A stretch of 64,000 nucleotides of DNA from an uncultured Collinsella sp. Its GTDB lineage: Bacteria; Actinomycetota; Coriobacteriia; Coriobacteriales; Coriobacteriaceae. Position numbers and translations under genes: made by a program. The notes beneath the pieces are model-generated. The model worked only from the letters and a program-made list of their open reading frames with translations, was not told where the DNA came from and searched no databases. The stretch is taken from positions 1 to 64,000 of the forward strand of contig CATYSO010000005.1 in NCBI GenBank assembly GCA_958412345.1, read 5' to 3'. Positions 9,059 through 18,651 of the stretch are shown here, piece after piece; position 1 is the first letter of the stretch, and each line of letters begins with the position of its first letter.

Positions 9059-10194
9059 CCGCGACTGCAGCAATTATCACTCTCCACAACTCGCCGAACT
9101 ATGGCTCTTGCCTGCAGACCTATGCGACGCAGCGCGTCTTCGAGTCGCTGGGAGTCGCACCCACAGTGGTCGACTACTACCGACACGATGCGATCCCGGA
9201 GAACGAGACCGAGCGCGCACTTAACGGACAGCTTGCCAAGAAGCTTCCCATCTTGGGGTTGCCGGGTGTCAAGTCGCTCGCTCGCGTTCCCGTTTCACGC
9301 ATGGTCGCGCGCCGTCGCGCCCCGCTCGACGCGTTCAGGCGCGAGATGCTGAACCTCACGCCGCGCAAGTACTACTCGGCGGAGGAGCTCGAGGCCGATC
9401 CTCCCAGGGCCGACGTCTACGTTACGGGCAGCGACCAAGTGTGGAACAGCACGTGGAACTGTGGGTTCGAGCGAGCATTTTACCTCTCCTATGCTCCAGA
9501 GGGCGCCGAGAAGATCGCCTATGCCGCCAGCATCGGCAAGTCGACGCTCGACGATTGGGAGAAGCCCCTCATGCGCGAGGCGCTGCTGCGCTACGACGCC
9601 ATCTCGGTCCGCGAGCCCGAGGCGGCGGAGCTTCTCGACTCCATCGGAGTGCCCGGTGCCGTCCCCGTCGTGGATCCCACGCTCATGCTCGGCCGTCCCG
9701 AGTGGGGGGCCCTCTCTGACGGCTGGGTGCCCGATTTCCCATACCTGCTCGTGTACCAGCTTAACCGCAACCCCGAGTTCGACGCGTACGTGCAGGACGT
9801 CGCTGCTGCGGCGGGGCTCAGGGTTCTGCGCCCCGCCTATGGGGTCCACGAGCGTCGTCGGGGTGAGGAGGCCGTCGTGTGCCCGAGCGTCGGGCGCTTT
9901 CTCTCGCTCTTCCTTAATGCCTCGATTGTGGTCACCGACTCCTTCCACGGCACGGCGTTCTCCGTCAACCTGGAGAAGCCCTTTGTGGCGATTGCCCCGG
10001 AGCGCTTCTCAGGGCGCATCGGAAACCTCCTTGCCATGACCGGGCTGGAGGGCCGGCTTCTTTCGGACTATCGCGACGTTGCTCTCGCGGCTGGGGATAT
10101 AGACTTCGCGCAAGCTCGTATCGCCCTGGCGCGTGAGCGCGAACGGGCGCTATGCTTCTTGCGCGGTGCGCTTCCGACCGAGTTCGTGGAGTGA
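9055..10194 (+). CDS. Polysaccharide pyruvyl transferase family protein
   Basis: A 379-residue enzyme expected to add a pyruvate ketal to a sugar from phosphoenolpyruvate. Family features: N-terminal ITLHNSPNYGSCLQTYA, YVTGSDQVWN (about residue 123), YAASIGKS, ISVREPEAAELL and the C-terminal VVTDSFHGTAFSV (about 298-310), the hallmark SFHG-type motif. The GTG at 9055 overlaps the previous stop (GTGA) and has GGGGGAG upstream; a longer in-frame start at 8929 would lie inside the previous gene. Pyruvylation would give the capsule a negative charge. Confidence 0.85.
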   Translation: MTATAAIITLHNSPNYGSCLQTYATQRVFESLGVAPTVVDYYRHDAIPENETERALNGQLAKKLPILGLPGVKSLARVPVSRMVARRRAPLDAFRREMLNLTPRKYYSAEELEADPPRADVYVTGSDQVWNSTWNCGFERAFYLSYAPEGAEKIAYAASIGKSTLDDWEKPLMREALLRYDAISVREPEAAELLDSIGVPGAVPVVDPTLMLGRPEWGALSDGWVPDFPYLLVYQLNRNPEFDAYVQDVAAAAGLRVLRPAYGVHERRRGEEAVVCPSVGRFLSLFLNASIVVTDSFHGTAFSVNLEKPFVAIAPERFSGRIGNLLAMTGLEGRLLSDYRDVALAAGDIDFAQARIALARERERALCFLRGALPTEFVE

Positions 10195-10197
10195 GGC

Positions 10198-11226
10198 ATG
10201 GCGCTGAGCAACGACGATCTCAACTTCATAATCTACTACCTCAACTATCCCAAGGCGATAGAACTCTGCATGACCATGGATAACGTGGTCCGCAAGAGCA
10301 GTAGTGTCGAGACGACCGCCGAGGCTTCCGACACTCTAAAAACCGAGTTGAAGGGGGACGCTTCTACAAACCTTGCCGCCCTGAAGGCGACCGTGGGGGC
10401 GAGTCTCGGGACGACCTTGAGCGACAGCGAGTCTTTTAAGGTGGCGGACACCTACGAGGTGAAGCACACTAAGTCGACGTACCTCAAGCTCATCCTCGAG
10501 CGGGCTAAAATGCTGCCCTCGTGCGCAAATATCCAGAACTGCGCCCCCGGCGACCTCGTCCGCGTGGATGGCGTCAGGCTCTGGCCCTGCAACTGGGAGG
10601 AGATTACCCAGATGCAGGTTCTGAGGCACGACGCGCTGAAGGGCATGAGGGTCGAGGGCGTAGACGTCAACAACATCGTCTCCTCAATGCTGGAGGACTA
10701 CGCATATGTCCTCACGGCAATGGAGAAGCTCCCCGGAACAGACGATCCCGTATGGCTCGCAATCAAGATACCCTCGGAGAACGATAACGAGTTCGAGAGC
10801 AAGTACAGGATGCGCGATCTGCTCCTCGGCGAGGTCAGTCTCATCGGTGTCTATAAGGGTCTCGTCGACGTGGATGTGCTGACTAACACGACGTTCGGAG
10901 ACCTGCAACGAAAGGGGTTGAGCCAGGGCGCTGAAGGGGAAGGCCGTGTCATCAAGAGTGCATTGCCCGCTCCGGAGTCGAAGCAGCCAGCCAAAGAGGC
11001 CTCGCAGGGATTCCTCGGCCCAGTCCACTACATCGATCTCATAGCGATTGTCCAAGACGTCAAGGTGGCGGATTCCGTCGGCGAGGATTTGGCTGCGGAT
11101 GAGCTGGCCGGCAGAGGCACGTCGGTGGCCGGAGGTTCCCCCGATGACGCGGGTGTCGTTCTTTCCGACTCCGGGGAAGCGAAGCCTTGCTTCTTCGCCC
11201 GACTGAAGGCGATGCTCTGTGGATAG
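10198..11226 (+). CDS. Uncharacterised protein paired with an AAA+ ATPase
   Basis: A soluble-looking 342-residue protein that I do not recognise with confidence. The region TYEVKHTKSTYLKLILERAKML followed by GDLVRVDGVRLWPCN recalls DUF6414-type proteins, but that is a weak impression. Residues 35-75 are rich in Ser, Thr, Ala and Glu, and the tail (about 250-330) looks disordered. It has no signal peptide and no glycosyltransferase or export motif. It starts 3 bp after the pyruvyl transferase and overlaps the following ATPase by 8 bp, so the two were probably acquired and work together (inference). Confidence 0.6.
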   Translation: MALSNDDLNFIIYYLNYPKAIELCMTMDNVVRKSSSVETTAEASDTLKTELKGDASTNLAALKATVGASLGTTLSDSESFKVADTYEVKHTKSTYLKLILERAKMLPSCANIQNCAPGDLVRVDGVRLWPCNWEEITQMQVLRHDALKGMRVEGVDVNNIVSSMLEDYAYVLTAMEKLPGTDDPVWLAIKIPSENDNEFESKYRMRDLLLGEVSLIGVYKGLVDVDVLTNTTFGDLQRKGLSQGAEGEGRVIKSALPAPESKQPAKEASQGFLGPVHYIDLIAIVQDVKVADSVGEDLAADELAGRGTSVAGGSPDDAGVVLSDSGEAKPCFFARLKAMLCG

Positions 11227-12793
11227 CCTTACGCTACATACTTATCGCTCGGGCAAGGAATGTCGCGAGGAGACCCTCCGTTTGGAGTCGAAGGGCTACT
11301 CATATGTCCCGTTTGACGTCACGGGAGGCACAAAGGCTGCTTTCTTTGAGGGGGGACGCCTCTATTCCGACCTGTCTTACGTCGTGGCACTTCTACCGGC
11401 AAACCAGCACCTTATGCTCAACGTCGAGGAGACTCTCTCCTGTGCAGACGGTGAGGCTTTCCTGCTCATCCGTGACTCGCTCGCACAGTCGGCGATTGAC
11501 ACCTTTCCGCTGCTCTTCGAGGCGGCGTTGCCCTTGGTGGCCGAGGAGAGGGGGTGTCGTTTCGCGCCCAGGCGCTGTCCGCTCTACACGTTCTCTAACA
11601 GAGCTGAGTATGACCGCCTCGCGCGGCTCGCATCCGATGGCTCCGGTTATCAGGTCTTTACGCTCCAAGGACTTTCCCAGAGGACCTCGGAGTTCTCTGC
11701 GGCGCTCGAGAACTCCGAGATAGAGGTGTTCATCGACCTCACCTCCGAGGCGGCTCTCGCCGACGCGAGGCTTCTATCCATAGAGCCTCTCGCTTCGGCG
11801 CCAAACGTCCCTCATTTCCTCGTGAGCGAGGCCCGCTCCGCAAAGGTGTTTGAGAACTTCCCGTCGCTTTTCGACGAGATCCGCGACGTGGCGGATTTGC
11901 TTCCCGAATGTCCCAAAGAGATGACGACGGGAATGGAAGGACCTCGTTCCGTTTGCGACCTCAATGACGGAGAGTTCGTTAGGACTATGGCCGAGTTCGA
12001 TGAGAGGCTCACGGGACACGCCAACTTTAAGTGCTACCTTCATGAGCGCCTCACTAATTTTAGACTAGCGCATGCGCTGGGGGATCAGCGGATTTTCTCG
12101 ATGTTCCTTTTCGGAGGCAGCGGCATCGGTAAGACCGAGACCGCACGCGTACTTAGCGAGTTGGTCTCGGATGGAGAGCGTTATCTTGCGAAGATTAACT
12201 TCGAGGCGTACAGCTCGCAGGATTCTCTCAACAGCCTCATCGGGAGCCCCTCCGGCTATGTGGGCTGCGAGGGCGGAGAGCTCAACGACAAGGTCGAGAA
12301 GGCCAAGGCGAAGGTGCTCCTCTGCGATGAGTTCGAGAAAACCAAACAAGACGTGAGGGCTTTCTTCTTGGAGCTGCTTGAGGATGGGGCCTACACCGAT
12401 CGAATGGGCGTGGAGCACGACATGGACGGCTATGTTGTCGTGTTCACATCGAACGTGAAAGACGAGAAGGAGCTGCAAGAGAGGATCGCGCCCGAACTAC
12501 TAACGCGCTTTGACCTTATCTGCGAATTCGTGCCTCCGACCGTGGAGGAGAAGCGCGAGCACGTTGTCCGCCTCGCGCGGGAGAAAACTGCCCAGTATGC
12601 CGAGAGGCTGGGCGTAGATGTCGAGCCCATCGGCGAGAGCGTAACCATAGCAAATTTCCAACTGGAGAAATGGTCCCTTAGGGAGATAGACCGTGAGGTC
12701 GTGCGCCAGGTAGTCTCCCTTCTCCCGGTAGAAGACCCGTCCGAATCGTCACCCTACGATAAAACAGCACCCGACACAGATTGGAGTGAGTGA
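11219..12793 (+). CDS. Clp-like (class II D2-type) AAA+ ATPase in the capsule operon
   Basis: A 524-residue protein. The N-terminal 250 residues match no family I know. A ClpA/ClpB D2-like AAA+ domain follows: Walker A GGSGIGKT (residues 299-306), pore-like GYVGCEGG (near 345), Walker B VLLCDE (366-371), sensor 1 VVFTSNV (near 408), arginine-finger-like LLTRFD (near 427) and a small C-terminal lid (REIDREV). There is only one ATPase module and no Clp N-domain, so it is not a normal Clp unfoldase. It begins with GTG, overlaps the upstream gene by 8 bp and runs into the next gene. A role in polysaccharide assembly is not obvious; it could remodel or regulate other proteins. Confidence 0.75.
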   Translation: MDSLTLHTYRSGKECREETLRLESKGYSYVPFDVTGGTKAAFFEGGRLYSDLSYVVALLPANQHLMLNVEETLSCADGEAFLLIRDSLAQSAIDTFPLLFEAALPLVAEERGCRFAPRRCPLYTFSNRAEYDRLARLASDGSGYQVFTLQGLSQRTSEFSAALENSEIEVFIDLTSEAALADARLLSIEPLASAPNVPHFLVSEARSAKVFENFPSLFDEIRDVADLLPECPKEMTTGMEGPRSVCDLNDGEFVRTMAEFDERLTGHANFKCYLHERLTNFRLAHALGDQRIFSMFLFGGSGIGKTETARVLSELVSDGERYLAKINFEAYSSQDSLNSLIGSPSGYVGCEGGELNDKVEKAKAKVLLCDEFEKTKQDVRAFFLELLEDGAYTDRMGVEHDMDGYVVVFTSNVKDEKELQERIAPELLTRFDLICEFVPPTVEEKREHVVRLAREKTAQYAERLGVDVEPIGESVTIANFQLEKWSLREIDREVVRQVVSLLPVEDPSESSPYDKTAPDTDWSE

Positions 12794-12794
12794 C

Positions 12795-14570
12795 GTGTAC
12801 ACCGAACTCAAGTCATACCAAATAATCATCGCCCTGCTCAAGGAGTACGGCATCCGGAAGTGCGTGCTCTCGGCAGGGTCGCGCAACCTCCCCTTCGTCC
12901 ATTCCGTTGAGGAGGACCCCTGGTTCGAGTGCTACTCGGTCGTTGACGAGCGCAGCGCGGGCTATTTCGCCCTCGGCCTCGCTCAGCAGGCGGGCGAGCC
13001 GGTCGTCATCTCCTGCACCTCGTCCACCGCGACCTGCAACTACTGGCCTCCGGTGGCAGAGGCCTTCTACCAGAACGTCCCGCTCGTCGTGCTCACGAGC
13101 GACCGCGACCCGGCGAAGCTTGGCCAGCTCGAGGATCAGATGATCGACCAGGTTGGTATGTACGACCGACACGTCCGGAAGTCGGTGAATCTGCCTATCG
13201 TCCGCGACGACGGTGACTTCCGCCACTGCTGGCGGCTCGTCAACGAGGCCCTGCTCGAGCTCGACCACCACGGGGGCGGCCCGGTCCAGGTCAACGTTCC
13301 ATCGCGCTGGTACAGCACATCCTTTACAACCTCCGAGCTCCCTAAGGTCAGGAGGATCGCTCGCGTCGAGCACGAGTCCCCCGATGCGGAATGGCTTGCC
13401 CGCGCAGCGAGGCTCCGGTCTTGCTCGCGCGTCCTCGTGGCCTGCGGACAGGGTCAGCCCACAGACGGTCTCAAGGAGGCCCTGGGGGAGTTCTTCAGGC
13501 GGTTCAACAGCGCCATAGCGGTCGAGTACATGTCCAACGCGCTAGTCGAGGGTGCCGTAAACACATCCGTCTGCTTCGACAGCCGTTATGTCACGCCGAA
13601 GAAGTTCGCTGAGTTCGCCCCCGAGATCGTCATCAGCTATGGCGGGAACATCATGCAGGGGCTCAAGGAGATGCTGCGCGGCTCGAAGTCAGGCGTCGAG
13701 CATTGGCTCATCGATGAGGGTGGCGTCGTCTGCGACGCTTTCGGATGTATAACCACGGTATTCGAGTGCTCGCCGGAGTTCTTCTTCCGCCGCATGAGCG
13801 ATTTGGCGGGCGAGAAGGCGTCAAACGATCTGGCCTACCACGACGCCATTGCGGCGTACGCGGCCTCCGTCGTGCACCCCGACTTCGGGTGGGGCAACAT
13901 CTATGCGATAAAAAACGTCGTCGAGCGAGTCCCATCGGGTTCCGTGCTTCACCTCAGCATCAACGACTCCATCCGCATAACGAACTTCTTCGAGCTGCAG
14001 CCCGACATCCGCGTCTTTGCAAACATCGGCACGCACGGCATTGACGGCTGCATGTCGTCGCTCATGGGGCAGTCCCAGGCGACCGAGGGCCTCGCCTTCC
14101 TCGTCACCGGCGACCTCGCGTTCTTCTACGACATGAACTCCCTGCGCATCAGGCATGTCGGCCCGAACGTGCGCATCCTGCTCTGCAACAACCACGGTGG
14201 CGAGGAGTTCTACTACAACGGCATCTGGCAGAACGCGTCGAGCGACCTGCACACCGCTGCCAGGCACAACGCCGTCGCCGGCCCCTGGGCCGGGTCGTGC
14301 GGGTTCAAATACCTCAGAGCGGACGACAAGGCATCGTTCGAGGCTGCCCTTCCGGAGTTCATGGCGGAAGAGTCTGACAGGCCCGTGCTCCTCGAGTGCT
14401 TCTCCGAGATGAGCGAGGACTCTAAGGACATCTACGACTTCTACGACCTCTCTCGACCGCACGATGCTGTCTCCGACGCTACCCGCGCGGCCAAGGACAT
14501 CGTGAAAAAAACAATTGGCAAAGAGACGGCAGTGAAGATCGCCGGCAAGTTCGGCGTCAAGCTGGGATAG
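12795..14570 (+). CDS. MenD-like thiamine-diphosphate enzyme of the capsule locus
   Basis: A 591-residue ThDP enzyme resembling SEPHCHC synthase (MenD). SAGSRNLPF replaces PGSRS. DERSAGYFALGLA carries the catalytic-type Glu, and VISCTSSTATCNYWPPVAEA, VVLTSDRDP and MIDQVGMY are all MenD-like. The ThDP/Mg motif is GDLAFFYDMNSLRIRH...NN (about residues 438-470). No other menaquinone gene is near, and it is followed by an SDR, so it more likely makes an unusual surface-sugar precursor by 2-oxoacid decarboxylation and carboligation (inference). The GTG at 12795 has GGAG 8 bases upstream; an earlier in-frame GTG at 12786 is possible. Confidence 0.8.
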   Translation: MYTELKSYQIIIALLKEYGIRKCVLSAGSRNLPFVHSVEEDPWFECYSVVDERSAGYFALGLAQQAGEPVVISCTSSTATCNYWPPVAEAFYQNVPLVVLTSDRDPAKLGQLEDQMIDQVGMYDRHVRKSVNLPIVRDDGDFRHCWRLVNEALLELDHHGGGPVQVNVPSRWYSTSFTTSELPKVRRIARVEHESPDAEWLARAARLRSCSRVLVACGQGQPTDGLKEALGEFFRRFNSAIAVEYMSNALVEGAVNTSVCFDSRYVTPKKFAEFAPEIVISYGGNIMQGLKEMLRGSKSGVEHWLIDEGGVVCDAFGCITTVFECSPEFFFRRMSDLAGEKASNDLAYHDAIAAYAASVVHPDFGWGNIYAIKNVVERVPSGSVLHLSINDSIRITNFFELQPDIRVFANIGTHGIDGCMSSLMGQSQATEGLAFLVTGDLAFFYDMNSLRIRHVGPNVRILLCNNHGGEEFYYNGIWQNASSDLHTAARHNAVAGPWAGSCGFKYLRADDKASFEAALPEFMAEESDRPVLLECFSEMSEDSKDIYDFYDLSRPHDAVSDATRAAKDIVKKTIGKETAVKIAGKFGVKLG

Positions 14571-14578
14571 GGGGCAAC

Positions 14579-15436
14579 GTGGGACTCAAGGCAAAGGCCA
14601 AGCGCGCCGGGCGCTTCGTCCTCTCCAACCTCGGGCGCCCCGTGCGCGTTGAGCAGACGCTGCGAGGTGGGAGCGAGCTCCTCGCGGGGAGGTGCGTGCT
14701 CGTCACGGGCGGCACGTCGGGCATAGGGCTCGCGACCGCCGAAGCGTGCCTGCGCGCCGGGGCAGACGTCGTGGTTACCTCGCGTAGCCTCTCTCGCGCC
14801 GAGGAGGCCTGCGCCCGACTTGGTTCGCATGCCCGCCCGGCATTGCTCGACCTCGCGGATGCCGAGGGGATGGCCGTGCAGGTTGACGCGGCCTACGCGG
14901 CTGCGCCCAGGCCCGTCGACGCCCTCGTGAACAACGCTGGCGTGCTCAAGGGCGCGCCCTTTGGCAGGACATCCGTTGAGGACTTCGACGAGGTGGTCGG
15001 CGCAAACCTCCGTGGCACCTACTTCCTCACGCAAGAGGTCGCCCGGCGCATGGTTGCGGGCGGAGTCCGAGGCAACATCTGCTTCGTCACCTCCTCCTCC
15101 GCCTACCGCCCTGCCACGAACGCCTACTCGTGCACAAAGTGGGCGCTGCGCGGTCTCGTGGAGGGCTCGGCCAAGATGCTCAGCCCCAACGGCATCGTGG
15201 TGAACGCCATCGCCCCTGGCCCCACTGCCACTGGGATGCTCATCGAGGGCGATGCGGGCAACGTCATGAAGCCGAACAGCCCCATCGGGCGCTACGTCAC
15301 CCCTGAGGAGATCGCGAGTATGGTCGTGACGCTGCTCTCCGACGCCTCGCGCTCGACCGTGGGCGACACGGTGCGCATGTGCGGCGGCAGCGGCGTGGTG
15401 ACCTTTGACGATGCTGACGCGACATTCGAACTTTAA
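14579..15436 (+). CDS. Short-chain dehydrogenase/reductase
   Basis: A 285-residue classical SDR. NAD(P) motif VTGGTSGIGLATA (about residues 41-53), VNNAGVLKG (near 118), catalytic Ser in TSSSAY and YSCTK catalytic Tyr/Lys (about 183-187), then IAPGPTATGM. About 35 basic residues precede the domain. It lies 8 bp after the MenD-like gene, so it probably reduces that enzyme's product (inference). GTG start with GGGGG upstream. Confidence 0.88.
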   Translation: MGLKAKAKRAGRFVLSNLGRPVRVEQTLRGGSELLAGRCVLVTGGTSGIGLATAEACLRAGADVVVTSRSLSRAEEACARLGSHARPALLDLADAEGMAVQVDAAYAAAPRPVDALVNNAGVLKGAPFGRTSVEDFDEVVGANLRGTYFLTQEVARRMVAGGVRGNICFVTSSSAYRPATNAYSCTKWALRGLVEGSAKMLSPNGIVVNAIAPGPTATGMLIEGDAGNVMKPNSPIGRYVTPEEIASMVVTLLSDASRSTVGDTVRMCGGSGVVTFDDADATFEL

Positions 15437-15446
15437 GGAAGTAGAT

Positions 15447-16598
15447 TTGAAACAAGGAAAGCAAATACGGGTGCTCCAGGTGCTGCCGTCCCTAAATAGG
15501 TCGGCAGGGGTGTCGCGTTTCGTCTACAACATGACGGTCGCAAGCGACGAGTCGCGCGTCCACTACGACATCCTCCACCACGCTCAGGACGATGGCGTGC
15601 CGCACCACGAGAAGCGCTTCGACGAGGAGCTTGAGGCACTCGGGCATCGCATCTACCGCGTGGACTATGCCGGCCATGATTTCAGACGGTTCATCCGCGA
15701 GGTCCATGCTGTCATATCAGAGTACGGCGCGAGCTACGACGTCGTGCACTGCCATATGCCCAACTCGGCGTTCTGCGTCTTGCGCGAGGCAAAACGTGTG
15801 GGGATTGAGCATCGCGTGCTGCACAGCCATCTCAACAGCAGTTCCGACAATGCACTACATCGTCTGCGTAATGTGCCCCTCAACGCTGTCGGGAAGCGCT
15901 ATGCCACCGATAACATGGCCTGCTCGGAGGAGGCGGGCCGTTTTCTCTTCGGCAGAGCCCCGTTCACGCTCATGAGGAACGGCATCCCGCTCGCGGACTA
16001 CGCCTACGACTCGAGTGCGGCGGCCGAGCTGCGCGGCGAGCTTGGCATCGTTGCGGGCGAGCCAGTCGTGGGGTGCGTCGGGCGCATGGTGCCGCAGAAG
16101 AACTACGCGTTCGCCGTCGAGGCGTTCGCGGCGCTGCTGCACGAGGTTCCCGAGGCGCACCTCGTGGTCCTCGGGGGAGAGATAAACGGCGCGACCACTG
16201 TGCGCGACTCGCTGGTCGAGCGGGCGAGCGAGCTGGACTTCGCCGACCGGGTGCACTTGCCTGGTATCCGCGAGGATGCGCAGCGGTTCTACTCGCTCTT
16301 CGACGTGTTCTTCATGCCGTCGCTCTACGAGGGCCTTCCCGTTTCGGCCGTGGAGGCACAGGCGGCGGGGCTGCCGTGCGTGTACTCGACCGGCGTGCCG
16401 GCCGAGACCGACATCGCCGGGACCGGTTCGTTCACGGCTCTCGACGCGCCGCTGGCTGACTGGGCGAGGGCACTCAAGGCGGCGATCGAGGGCGGCAGGC
16501 ACCCGGAGGCCCCTATCAGACTTGAGGCTGCGGGGTACTCTGCCGAGGCAAACGCCGCGCGGCTTATGGAGTACTACGAAAGGCTGTTGAGCCGATGA
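15447..16598 (+). CDS. Family 4 glycosyltransferase
   Basis: A 383-residue GT-B enzyme. N-terminal domain RVLQVLPSLNRSAGVSRFVYNM; C-terminal nucleotide-sugar site GCVGRMVPQKNYAFAVEAF, then LPGIREDAQRFYSLFDVFFMPSLYEGLPVSAVEAQAAGLP with the E(x7)E signature. The TTG at 15447 has AAGGAAG at 15434-15440; an ATG at 15405 would overlap the SDR by 32 bp. It overlaps the next gene by 4 bp. Confidence 0.88.
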   Translation: MKQGKQIRVLQVLPSLNRSAGVSRFVYNMTVASDESRVHYDILHHAQDDGVPHHEKRFDEELEALGHRIYRVDYAGHDFRRFIREVHAVISEYGASYDVVHCHMPNSAFCVLREAKRVGIEHRVLHSHLNSSSDNALHRLRNVPLNAVGKRYATDNMACSEEAGRFLFGRAPFTLMRNGIPLADYAYDSSAAAELRGELGIVAGEPVVGCVGRMVPQKNYAFAVEAFAALLHEVPEAHLVVLGGEINGATTVRDSLVERASELDFADRVHLPGIREDAQRFYSLFDVFFMPSLYEGLPVSAVEAQAAGLPCVYSTGVPAETDIAGTGSFTALDAPLADWARALKAAIEGGRHPEAPIRLEAAGYSAEANAARLMEYYERLLSR

Positions 16599-17254
16599 GC
16601 TACGTAAGCAGGATCTCAAGAAAAATCGGTGATAAGACGAATCCATTGCTCGCCAAGGGCAGAAGGGAGAAGCTCGTCCGCACTGACTTCAGCATCTTCT
16701 CGAACAACTGCTGGGCCGGGTCGGTGTATCGGCGTTACGGGCTTCCCTATAGCAGTCCAACCGCCGGCCTCTACTTCTTCGCGAGCGACTACGTGAAGTT
16801 CGCCTCAAGGCTCAGATACTACACTTCCGTGCCGCTTGAGTTCATCGACGCCCGGGAATCACAATATGCCGACCAGCTGCGCGAGAAGGGCGAGCTCGGC
16901 AAGCCCGTCGCCCGACTCGATGACATTGAGGTCGTGTTCCTGCACTATCCCTCCCCGGAGGAAGCCGCAGAGAAGTGGGCCCGCCGCTGCAAACGAATCA
17001 ACTGGGATAACGTCTTCATCAAATTCAGCCAGATGAACTGCTGCACAGAAGGGGACCTCAGGGCCTTCGATGCCATTCCCTTCAGAAACAAGCTCTGCTT
17101 CACCGCTTCGCTAAGGCCCGAGCTCGCGTGTGCCGTGCACTTTCCCGGCTATAACGAGCGGGGAGGGGTCCTCAATGATACGGACTATTACTCTCGGTAC
17201 ATTGACTTGGAGGAATGGCTTAATGGCGAACCCGAAAGGTATCTTATTGGCTAG
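16595..17254 (+). CDS. DUF1919 family exopolysaccharide protein
   Basis: A 219-residue protein with the DUF1919 pattern: FSIFSNNCWAGSVYRRYGLP, SPTAGLYFFASDYVKF, LHYPSPEEAAEKWARR and KFSQMNCCTEGDLRAF. This family occurs in capsule loci, often as a presumed transferase acting on the repeat unit; the reaction is not established. It overlaps the previous gene by ATGA. About 50 AT-rich bases separate it from the polymerase gene. Confidence 0.8.
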   Translation: MSYVSRISRKIGDKTNPLLAKGRREKLVRTDFSIFSNNCWAGSVYRRYGLPYSSPTAGLYFFASDYVKFASRLRYYTSVPLEFIDARESQYADQLREKGELGKPVARLDDIEVVFLHYPSPEEAAEKWARRCKRINWDNVFIKFSQMNCCTEGDLRAFDAIPFRNKLCFTASLRPELACAVHFPGYNERGGVLNDTDYYSRYIDLEEWLNGEPERYLIG

Positions 17255-17305
17255 CTTTAACTTGTTAATCTTGGTATTTAAATCGCGAGGAAACGGCGGT
17301 GACTT

Positions 17306-18565
17306 ATGAGCGCCGTAGTTTCTGCTGCGCATTTGCTTAATCCAACGGGCTCTGTTTCAAAGCGAGGATATTCGCCTGCAGTGTGGGCGGTTGCCCTGCT
17401 TCCCTATTTCATTTTGGTTTGTGGGGATAATTCCTTTACATTCCAATCTGCTTATTTCTGTTTGGGTCTAATGGTGTTCGCTGCCTTTTTCTCGAAAGAG
17501 AGGGCTGCGTATTCTCGTCATGCGATCGGTCTTATTGTTTCGTACCTTATAATCATGGGCATAGGCAACTTAGTGACACTTGCAATTGCATCTGAGATGA
17601 TTACCAGCAGATCGTTAATCCGTGCCTTAATGTTCCTCGCCATTATCTGGTTCTTTGCTCACGCAATCTCCCGGAGGTGGAGTCCTCGAGAGATAACCTT
17701 CCTGCTGAAATCAGTGGCACTTTCCACGTTTGCGTCTGCATTCCTTGAACTAAAGACATGGGTTGAAAACGGTTTTTATGCAGGACGTGTGTATCCAGTG
17801 AGTCTTACGGGGCACATGATCGATGCAAACTTTTTTGCGCTTTTGTTGGTCGTTCAGATTAGCTGTGCCTTTTTACTGGTAGTTTATAGTAGCAATGTGC
17901 GGGTGAAGATTCTGTACTTCATTCTCATATCTTTCGGCCTGGCATCAGTTATGTTAACTGGATCAAGAAGCGGGCTTCTTTGTATTGTCTTGGTTATTGC
18001 TTTCGGCTACATTGCGTTTGTCTGTAGTGAGAGAACCGGCAAGCTTTCTACTACGGTATTAGTTTTTGTGCTCGTTGCCGTTGCCCTGTTTCTAATTAAT
18101 CGCTTTATGGGCGATTGGATGTTTAATCGTTTTTTTAAGAACAGCTACAATGATGGGTCAAACCAATTTCGCGTTGAACTGTGGGTGAAAGCTGTACAAC
18201 GTTGGATGAGTAGGCCGCTATTTGGCTTTGGTGTGGGTAATTATAATTATTTCAGTGCGGAGGACTGGGGCGTCGTGGAGACGTCAACTACAACTCATGG
18301 CACGATTACTGATTTTTTAGTTGATTTCGGTTTGATTGGCCTGCTGCTGTTCTTTTCAGTGCTTATCCGCATTTTCAGAGGTTTGCTTCAAGGGAAGGGC
18401 TATACACCCTTGGCCCTATGTCCGGGTATCGTTGTATGTTGGCTCATCGTTGGTGCCGAACGAACAGTGGCGCTGTGGCTATTCCTCATTATTTTTTACG
18501 TATTGGCAGATTATCTTTCATGCAATCAAGAACATAGCATGAAAGGTTTGCTCTCGGAACGTTGA
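17306..18565 (+). CDS. O-antigen ligase/Wzy-type polysaccharide polymerase
   Basis: A 419-residue polytopic membrane protein with about ten to twelve predicted helices. A large extracellular loop near residues 285-335 carries FRVELWVKAVQRWMSRPLFGFGVGNY, and TGSRSG lies near 215, as in the Wzy/O-antigen ligase superfamily. It would join lipid-linked repeat units outside the membrane. Its DNA is clearly more AT-rich than the genes on either side of the locus, as usual for polymerase genes. The ribosome site is weak (GGCGG). Confidence 0.8.
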   Translation: MSAVVSAAHLLNPTGSVSKRGYSPAVWAVALLPYFILVCGDNSFTFQSAYFCLGLMVFAAFFSKERAAYSRHAIGLIVSYLIIMGIGNLVTLAIASEMITSRSLIRALMFLAIIWFFAHAISRRWSPREITFLLKSVALSTFASAFLELKTWVENGFYAGRVYPVSLTGHMIDANFFALLLVVQISCAFLLVVYSSNVRVKILYFILISFGLASVMLTGSRSGLLCIVLVIAFGYIAFVCSERTGKLSTTVLVFVLVAVALFLINRFMGDWMFNRFFKNSYNDGSNQFRVELWVKAVQRWMSRPLFGFGVGNYNYFSAEDWGVVETSTTTHGTITDFLVDFGLIGLLLFFSVLIRIFRGLLQGKGYTPLALCPGIVVCWLIVGAERTVALWLFLIIFYVLADYLSCNQEHSMKGLLSER

Positions 18566-18651
18566 GACATCAGCCTTCGCCTGCCCGAGCGAAGTGGTTT
18601 TGTCTAGCTTAAACACTTTCGGTTTAATCAACTAATTATAGGGGTGCATAT

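Noticed and set aside
12795..14570. Menaquinone biosynthesis menD
   Set aside because: No other men gene is near and the gene is inside a capsule operon; kept as MenD-like.
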